Positions 59,519-64,000 of a DNA stretch of 64,000 bases are shown piece after piece; the first letter of the stretch is position 1; the number at the start of each line of letters is the position of its first letter. The notes under the pieces are model-generated. The model ran no database searches and was not told the origin of the DNA. It saw nothing but the letters and a program-made list of their open reading frames with translations. The translations under genes were made by a program, and so were the position numbers. Source of the DNA: an uncultured Micrococcaceae bacterium (lineage in GTDB: Bacteria > Actinomycetota > Actinomycetes > Actinomycetales > Micrococcaceae); the NCBI GenBank assembly GCA_947502645.1, contig CANNAD010000001.1, forward strand, positions 1,240,001-1,304,000. Direction: 5' to 3'.

Positions 59519-60536
59519 GGCCGTATCCATTGAGGCGGTGCGAGCTGAGGTCGCCATGCTGTACGGGCCGAAGGCGCGTCTCGTTGCGGCTGAGAAGGTC
59601 ACTGTCGGCGGGATTCGCGGGTTCTTTGCTCGCAGCCACTTTGAAGTGAGTATCGAATTGCCTTCCGAGCCGGACGACGTCGCCACTCACCGCATGCCTG
59701 CTCCTGGGCGGCGTGCCGGTCTCATGGCTTTGCTCGAGGATGCAGAACGGGATGAGGCCAGCTTCAATAAAGCTGTTGTTCCGCCTGCCCCGCCTGTTTC
59801 GACGGCGTCGGATGCTTTCGCTGTCCTCATGGATGACCTGACGTTCAACGTCGCACCTCCGGAGGCGGCACCGCAGCCACCGTCAGTTCTCGCTGGGCCT
59901 GGTGATCTGGTCATCTGTGCGGGCCTTGGGTCTGATGCTGCCGAGGGTGCCCGCTTGTTGTCCTCTGCGGTTGGGGTTGGCGACATTTCGCGTGCGGGTA
60001 CGTGGCCATCCGGTGACGGCGATGCGCGATCCACGAGCCGCCGCGTGGCGAACCGGCGGGAGGCCACGGAAGCGCGTGCGCACGGGGTTGAGAAGTCCGA
60101 GCCGGTCATCGTGGCCTTTGGGCTTGGGCCCGGAGTTGATGTTGCGGAGAGGGCTGTCAGGGTGGCTGGTCTTGCCCCTGATCAGGTGTGGCTCGTTGTC
60201 GACGCCGGTCGTAAATCGGAGGATACGCGTGCCTGGGTGGAGCTGATGTGCGCGGCTGTGCCCGTGGCTGGCCTGTTGGTTTGTGGGGCTGCGGCTACCG
60301 GAACCCCAGAGTCAGTGGATAATCTCGGTCTGCCAGTAGCGTGGGTGGACGGCAAGCGAACCACCCGCACCGCCCCCTCACCAAATGGGACATCCCCCAC
60401 CAATTGGGACATCCCTGCCGCTTTGGGACATCCCTCACCGTTTGGGGCATCGGCGCCGAGTGCGTCAGCACCATTGGGGTCCTCGACGGCGCAGGCGCCG
60501 GGTCCCGTGCCTCGTCAGTGGCGTGGGATAGAGTGA
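59496..60536 (+). CDS. FlhF-like protein lacking a GTPase P-loop
   Basis: This 346-residue protein lies in the normal flhF slot after flhA. Its first 55 residues (LRLEAVSIEAVRAEVAMLYG, ARLVAAEKVTVGGIRGFFAR) resemble the start of FlhF, the SRP-type GTPase that sites flagella. At about residue 135-155, where GxTGxGKTT is expected, the sequence is DLVICAGLGSDAAEGARLL, with no lysine or threonine of a P-loop. A later DQVWLVVDAGRKSEDTRAW keeps an SRP-like strand and helix. It is probably a non-hydrolysing descendant. The C-terminus is encoded by degenerate short repeats. The start is GTG, overlapping flhA. Confidence 0.75.
   Translation: MRKQLRLEAVSIEAVRAEVAMLYGPKARLVAAEKVTVGGIRGFFARSHFEVSIELPSEPDDVATHRMPAPGRRAGLMALLEDAERDEASFNKAVVPPAPPVSTASDAFAVLMDDLTFNVAPPEAAPQPPSVLAGPGDLVICAGLGSDAAEGARLLSSAVGVGDISRAGTWPSGDGDARSTSRRVANRREATEARAHGVEKSEPVIVAFGLGPGVDVAERAVRVAGLAPDQVWLVVDAGRKSEDTRAWVELMCAAVPVAGLLVCGAAATGTPESVDNLGLPVAWVDGKRTTRTAPSPNGTSPTNWDIPAALGHPSPFGASAPSASAPLGSSTAQAPGPVPRQWRGIE
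60378..60451 (+). repeat. Four degenerate ~18-bp repeats in the flhF-like gene
   Basis: Related units occur in a row: CACCAAATGGGACATCC, CACCAATTGGGACATCC, CCGCTTTGGGACATCC and CACCGTTTGGGGCATC. They encode Ser/Pro/Asn/Gly-rich C-terminal residues. A lone CACCAAATGGG also lies at about 40,051 before the flgB promoter. The units may be an inserted intergenic-type repeat that became coding. Confidence 0.8.
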
Positions 60537-60540
60537 ACCC

Positions 60541-60786
60541 GTGTTGGTTCTAACCCGAAAGCCCGGCGAGCAGATTCTCATTGGCGACGACATTGTTATT
60601 ACAGTGCTCGATTCGCGTGGCGAGGGAGTCCGGATCGGTATTGATGCGCCCAAGGGTGTGAAAATCCATCGCGAGGAAGTGATTCGCGCGGTGACCGAGG
60701 CCAATCTGGCAGCATCAACAGCGGACGACGACGCCGAGGCCCGCATCAAGGCTATGCTCGGTCTGCCTGCTGACGGTGGTAAGTAA
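60541..60786 (+). CDS. csrA: Translational regulator CsrA
   Basis: This 81-residue RNA-binding dimer begins MLVLTRKPGEQILIGDDI. The RNA-contacting residues of characterised CsrA are kept: Leu4, Arg6, Val40 and Arg44 (GVKIHREEV). It binds GGA in hairpin loops and over ribosome sites. It is expected to repress both flagellin messages here, antagonised by FliW. A Glu/Asp/Ala-rich tail after residue 55 is typical of FliW-regulated CsrA proteins. The start is GTG, four bases after the flhF-like gene. Confidence 0.96.
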   Translation: MLVLTRKPGEQILIGDDIVITVLDSRGEGVRIGIDAPKGVKIHREEVIRAVTEANLAASTADDDAEARIKAMLGLPADGGK

Positions 60787-60808
60787 CCCACCCCGCGCGT
60801 AACCCTTC

Positions 60809-60884
60809 GGCCGAGATCACCCTTTGTCGCCGAGGTCACCCCTGCAAAGGGTGATCTGCGCAGCAAGCCCTGATCTCGCCGGCG
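60809..60884. repeat. Nested palindromic intergenic repeat, copy 3 (degraded)
   Basis: GGCCGAGATCACCCTTTG, CCGAGGTCACCCCTGC, AAAGGGTGATCT and CCTGATCTCGCC keep the order of the four TCACCC/GGGTGA blocks of the copies near 10.2 and 31.4 kb, but the outer arms no longer pair perfectly. It lies between the converging 3' ends of csrA and tRNA-Thr. Confidence 0.75.
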
Positions 60885-60914
60885 AAATGGGAACTGGGCG
60901 ATTAAATAATTGAG

Positions 60915-60987
60915 GGCCTCCTGCCGGAATCGAACCGGCGACCTTCTCATTACGAGTGAGACGCTCTACCAACTGAGCTAAGGAGGC
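60915..60987 (-). tRNA. tRNA-Thr(CGT)
   Basis: This is a 73-nt cloverleaf on the minus strand. GCCTCCT pairs with AGGAGGC. The anticodon stem TCTCA/TGAGA closes CTCGTAA, giving anticodon CGT. The T-arm is GCCGG-TTCGATT-CCGGC. The discriminator position would be C, which is unusual for threonine tRNA. CCA is not encoded and no clear terminator follows. Confidence 0.95.
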
Positions 60988-61018
60988 CTGCAGCCAGGCG
61001 ATGCTGGCGCAGGAACTT

Positions 61019-61048
61019 ACTCTATCCGTTCCATTATGCACCGGTCAA
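61019..61048 (-). promoter_or_regulatory. Promoter of tRNA-Thr
   Basis: Read on the minus strand, TTGACC-N18-TAGAGT forms a recognisable vegetative promoter whose transcript would start roughly 25 nt before the mature tRNA. Confidence 0.55.
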
Positions 61049-61075
61049 AACGCGCGAAGGCGGCGGCGTCGCCCC

Positions 61076-61846
61076 TTATCTGAGGTCCTCCGGCTTCGGC
61101 ATGTCGACGGGGTTGCCCCAGTCGGAGTAGTTCTCTGTCCAGGTCATGATGCGTTTAATGTATTTCCCGCTGGATTTCTCCTGGATCAACCGGAACTGTT
61201 CGTCCAGCCAGATGCTCTTCGCTGTGAGTGTGAGGTCCTCCAGCTCCTAGGGTGAGTCGCATCGGTATTCATAGCCTGTCTTTTCGGTTCCATCGGTGAT
61301 TTCTGTCTTACCCATGCTGATCCACTGCGGGCAGCGATCCCTCTGCTTGGCCTCTGCGCTGGGAGTGTTCGCTTTCCTCATCGCGGCGACGGCTTCTGTC
61401 ACCAGTTGCACGTCGGGATCCTGAGAATTGGGATCGGCCTGCACGCATTTACCATTGATGTTGGCATAGCCTGAATCTTTGGTGAGGAGGGTCTGCGGCT
61501 CATCAAACTGGCTATACAGCAACGTGTATTCAGGCACATACTCGAAGATTGTCGTCGAGTCCGTGATGTCGTCTGAGACGAACTCGATCTTTCCGGACTT
61601 CCCCGCTCGCTCGGCATCTGCCAGACAGGTGCCTAGCACCTTGCCATCGGCCTTGACGTTCGCAGCGCGTTCCAACTTCTTGCAGGACTCAGGAATGGCC
61701 AGCGTGGATGTTGGGGTAGGCGATGAAGTCTCGTGGATATCACGCTCGCCGCCTGCATCAGCGACTCCGTCGCAACCGGTAAGTAGTAGAAACGCTCCAA
61801 GAACCAGGGCAGCACCGCGATAGCGCGGCAAGATTGTTGTGGTCAT
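61076..61846 (-). pseudogene. Lipoprotein paralogue A, interrupted by an in-frame TAG
   Basis: It begins MTTTILPRYRG with lipobox LLLTGC and reads to a TAG at 61247-61249 (199 residues). The same frame then stays open for 56 more codons, ELEDLTLTAKSIWLDEQF...WGNPVDMPKPEDLR. These align with the C-terminus of the intact neighbour (ELMGVTISDMNVWLDDKY...WGEPVDIPNPADLK), the stop falling exactly at one aligned residue. A single C-to-T change (CAG to TAG) would explain it. The truncated protein may still be made and anchored. Its function is unknown. Confidence 0.85.
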
Positions 61847-61897
61847 ACGAACACTCAGTCCCATAACGGGCGTTTGGACAAAGCCGACCACATGAAC

Positions 61898-61969
61898 CTA
61901 TGGATAACCACAGCGCACCCCATCCTCCGGCACTGTGCCGTCGATGAAATAGTCGTCGACGGCGTCGCC
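61898..61969 (-). pseudogene. 3' remnant of an alpha/beta-hydrolase gene
   Basis: These 24 codons read GDAVDDYFIDGTVPEDGVRC plus GYP and a stop. They match the end of the intact hydrolase gene upstream (GDAVDNYFVEGTVPEDGTHC). The fragment lies between the two lipoprotein paralogues just as the full hydrolase lies before the first, so it marks the edge of an old tandem duplication. Confidence 0.85.
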
Positions 61970-61971
61970 CT

Positions 61972-62766
61972 CTATTTGAGGTCAGCCGGATTCGGTATGT
62001 CCACGGGTTCTCCCCATCCGGAGATCGTGGCCACGGATGGAGTGGTTATACCCATGGCCGAGCCTATACTCGTTTGGTGGATCATCCGATACTTGTCGTC
62101 GAGCCAGACATTCATGTCGGAAATTGTTACTCCCATGAGCTCGTGGGTCCCCTCGCACATGTACTGGTAGCCTTCAGGCTCCGTCCCGTCCTTGATGTCC
62201 GTTTTGCCCTTGCTGACCCACTGCGGGCACAGGGACATCGAACTTACGAGGGCCTCTACGGATGAAGATTGTTTCGCAAGTTTGATACCGGCTGTCACCA
62301 TCTGTACGGACGGGTCTTCTGATGTGGGGTCGGCTTCTATCCAGCGGTTGCCAGCATAGGAGAATCCTGAATCTTTGGTCAGCAGGATGGAGGGTTTTCC
62401 GTCTGTGGTGCCGTAGGCCGTGTATTCGGGGACGTATTCGAACACGGTCGTGTTGGTTGGTAGGTCCGGTGAGGTGAGAACCATCGTGCCTGTTTTGGCG
62501 AGGCGCATGGCCTCAGCAATACAGGTACCGAGCACGGAGCCTTCAACGTTGACGTCTTTGTCTCTGTCGAGGTCTTTGCAGGAATCGGGATTAGACGCGG
62601 ACTCAGCGGGCTTCTTGTCGGGTTTTTCCTGCTGTGCTTCCTTGGAATCCGGATTAGGGGCAGAGTCTGTGGATTCACCGGATCCGCCGGAGCAGCCAGT
62701 GAGGAGTAGCGCGGCTCCGAGAGCCAGGGCGGCGCTACGGCGCCACGTTCCGAGTGTGTTAGTCAT
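61972..62766 (-). CDS. Lipoprotein paralogue B
   Basis: This 264-residue exported lipoprotein begins MTNTLGTWRRSAALALGAAL with lipobox LLLTGC, followed by a Ser/Pro/Lys/Glu-rich linker to about residue 50. The mature domain has four cysteines (NPDSCKDL, LGTCIAEA, LCPQWV, YMCEGTH) and the segments VFEYVPEYTAYG and LLTKDSGF shared with the broken paralogue. No family is recognised. The ATG is chosen over an upstream TTG; a ribosome site is not evident. It lies 63 bp after the hydrolase gene, so the two may be co-expressed at the cell surface. Confidence 0.85.
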   Translation of the reverse strand: MTNTLGTWRRSAALALGAALLLTGCSGGSGESTDSAPNPDSKEAQQEKPDKKPAESASNPDSCKDLDRDKDVNVEGSVLGTCIAEAMRLAKTGTMVLTSPDLPTNTTVFEYVPEYTAYGTTDGKPSILLTKDSGFSYAGNRWIEADPTSEDPSVQMVTAGIKLAKQSSSVEALVSSMSLCPQWVSKGKTDIKDGTEPEGYQYMCEGTHELMGVTISDMNVWLDDKYRMIHQTSIGSAMGITTPSVATISGWGEPVDIPNPADLK

Positions 62767-62829
62767 GAGAAAACTAAATCCCAAAACACGCGTTTTGGCA
62801 ACGTGCTGAAAGCTACTTGGGAGTAACCT

Positions 62830-64000
62830 TCAGCAGTGCGTTCCGTCCTCCGGCACGGTCCCTTCAACGAAGTAGTTGTCGACGGCGTCGCCGATGCAAT
62901 CTCCAGCCCGGCCGTAGGCGGTATGCCCTTGCCCTTCCCAAGTAAGCAGCACTCCGGATTCGAGCTGTTCAGCAAGCTCCTTGGACCACTGATATGGAGT
63001 GGCCGGATCGCCGGTGGTGCCGACGACGACGATTGGTGCCGCCCCGGATGCCGCCACTTTGTGCGGTTCCCTGACCGGGTCATGGGGCCAGGCATCGCAG
63101 AGGATGCCGCCATAGGCGAGGAACCGGCCGAGGGTGGGGGACGCCTTATCCAGTGCGGCTGCGTCGGCTCGCATGGCTTCGAGTGAGTCAGGCATCGGAT
63201 AGTCGAGGCAGTTGATGGCGTTGAATGCGAAGTTGCTGTTGGATGAATAGCTGCCGTCTTCCTCGCGGTCGGCGCCAAAGTCTGCGAGGTATAGGAGGGT
63301 GTCCGGGTTGCCTCGCAGCGCTTCACTCAGGGCTTGGGTGAGCGTGGGCCAGTTGGCATCGTTGTAGAGGGGGAGGATGAAACCGGAGACGAAGAGCGGC
63401 ACGGTCACTTCGCGTCCGCTGGAGGACATCATGGGGCTTTCTTCGACGGATTCGATGAGGGCCCGAATTTTCGCGACGCCGTCGTCGACCGTTCCGGGCA
63501 GTGGGCATTTGTTGCTGGTCTGACAGTCGGCTACGTACGCGCGAATGGCGTCCTCGAAGCCTTTCGCCTGGCCCATAGTCATTTCCTCGCTGGTGTTCGC
63601 GGGGTTGATGCCCCCGTCCAGGACCATGCGTCCGACTGTCTCGGGAAACAGTTCAGCGTAGGTTGTTCCGAGGAATGTGCCGTATGAGAATCCGAGGTAG
63701 TTGAGCTTTTTGTCTCCGACGATGGCGCGGAGTATGTCGAGGTCTCGGGCAGCGCTTTCCGTGTCAACGTGCCCCAGTAGCGCGCCACTATTTTTTGCGC
63801 ATTGTTTTGCGAAGTCTTGTGAGGCTTTGGTGGCTGCCGCCACGCCTTCCGGTGTTTCGAGGTCGAATGTTTCGGCTCTGTAGGCATCACGCTCGGAGTC
63901 CGGCAGACATTTCACGGGCGTGGACCGTCCGACGCCGCGGGGGTCGAAGCCCACAATGTTGTACTCGGATCTCAATGCTTCGGATGCCATGGCGTCGAGG
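62830..64000 (-). CDS. Alpha/beta-hydrolase with TAP-like C-terminal domain, 5' end cut off
   Basis: The reading frame runs off the window, so the N-terminus (probably with a signal peptide) is missing. About 390 residues are visible. FDPRGVGRSTP is the oxyanion region, GFSYGTFLGTTYAE holds the nucleophilic serine, GTTGDPATPYQWS holds the likely acid, and GQGHTAYG holds the histidine in the C-terminal TAP-like domain. Cysteine pairs are typical of the secreted Streptomyces tripeptidyl-aminopeptidase type (SlpD/TAP). It is probably an exported peptidase or esterase. Its last 24 codons are duplicated downstream as a remnant. Confidence 0.92.
   Translation of the reverse strand, partial: LDAMASEALRSEYNIVGFDPRGVGRSTPVKCLPDSERDAYRAETFDLETPEGVAAATKASQDFAKQCAKNSGALLGHVDTESAARDLDILRAIVGDKKLNYLGFSYGTFLGTTYAELFPETVGRMVLDGGINPANTSEEMTMGQAKGFEDAIRAYVADCQTSNKCPLPGTVDDGVAKIRALIESVEESPMMSSSGREVTVPLFVSGFILPLYNDANWPTLTQALSEALRGNPDTLLYLADFGADREEDGSYSSNSNFAFNAINCLDYPMPDSLEAMRADAAALDKASPTLGRFLAYGGILCDAWPHDPVREPHKVAASGAAPIVVVGTTGDPATPYQWSKELAEQLESGVLLTWEGQGHTAYGRAGDCIGDAVDNYFVEGTVPEDGTHC

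Overview
The window is high-G+C chromosomal DNA from an actinobacterium. GTP-type PEP carboxykinase, a Septum_form-type lipoprotein, actinobacterial NsrR with flavohaemoglobin, heavy use of GTG starts and mostly weak Shine-Dalgarno sequences all point that way. A member of the Micrococcales, probably close to Arthrobacter (Micrococcaceae), fits best; this placement is an inference. No phage, insertion sequence or CRISPR array is visible.

Region 1 (1-31,460) is housekeeping and accessory metabolism. In order it holds tRNA-Arg(ACG); pckG behind a CRP/GlxR-like site; a minus-strand run of phosphomannomutase, a conserved hypothetical, nsrR and hmp (nitric-oxide sensing and detoxification); a RecQ-type helicase with a C-terminal phosphoribosyltransferase-like segment; an aldo/keto reductase; tRNA-Ser(GCT); a prolyl oligopeptidase; a FAD/NAD(P)-binding protein; a 1490-residue secreted nuclease plus 5'-nucleotidase; a lipoprotein; tRNA-Ser(TGA); a quinone-oxidoreductase-like MDR enzyme; a PadR regulator with its ABC/FtsX exporter; an ABC-2 exporter divergent from a DesK/DesR-like two-component pair; a VIC-type channel-like protein; and a second aldo/keto reductase.

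Region 2 (31,467-60,786) is an almost uninterrupted flagellar regulon of about 29 kb. A minus-strand arm (flgN-flgK-flgL-fliW) diverges from the sigma factor gene fliA. Two tandem, nearly identical flagellin genes follow, then fliD-fliS-(FliT-position protein). Next come flgBC-fliEFGHIJ, an NlpC/P60 peptidase, fliK-flgDE, flbD-motAB, fliMNOPQR-flhBA, an flhF-like gene without a P-loop, and csrA. Five sites matching TAAC-N15/16-GYCGATAG lie before flgN, both flagellins, flgB and fliM, which suggests FliA directs them. Both flagellin leaders carry a hairpin with GGA in its loop plus a GGAGGA ribosome site. With csrA and fliW at the two ends of the cluster, this strongly suggests a CsrA-FliW-flagellin homeostasis circuit like that of Bacillus. 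No flgF/flgG, fliL, flgM, flhG or chemotaxis genes were seen.

Region 3 (60,787-64,000) holds tRNA-Thr(CGT) and a decaying tandem duplication. It contains two paralogous lipoproteins, one broken by an in-frame TAG, separated by a 24-codon remnant of the 3' end of the neighbouring alpha/beta-hydrolase gene. The hydrolase gene itself runs off the window. A nested palindromic repeat occurs three times (10.2, 31.4 and 60.8 kb), each time between converging 3' ends.
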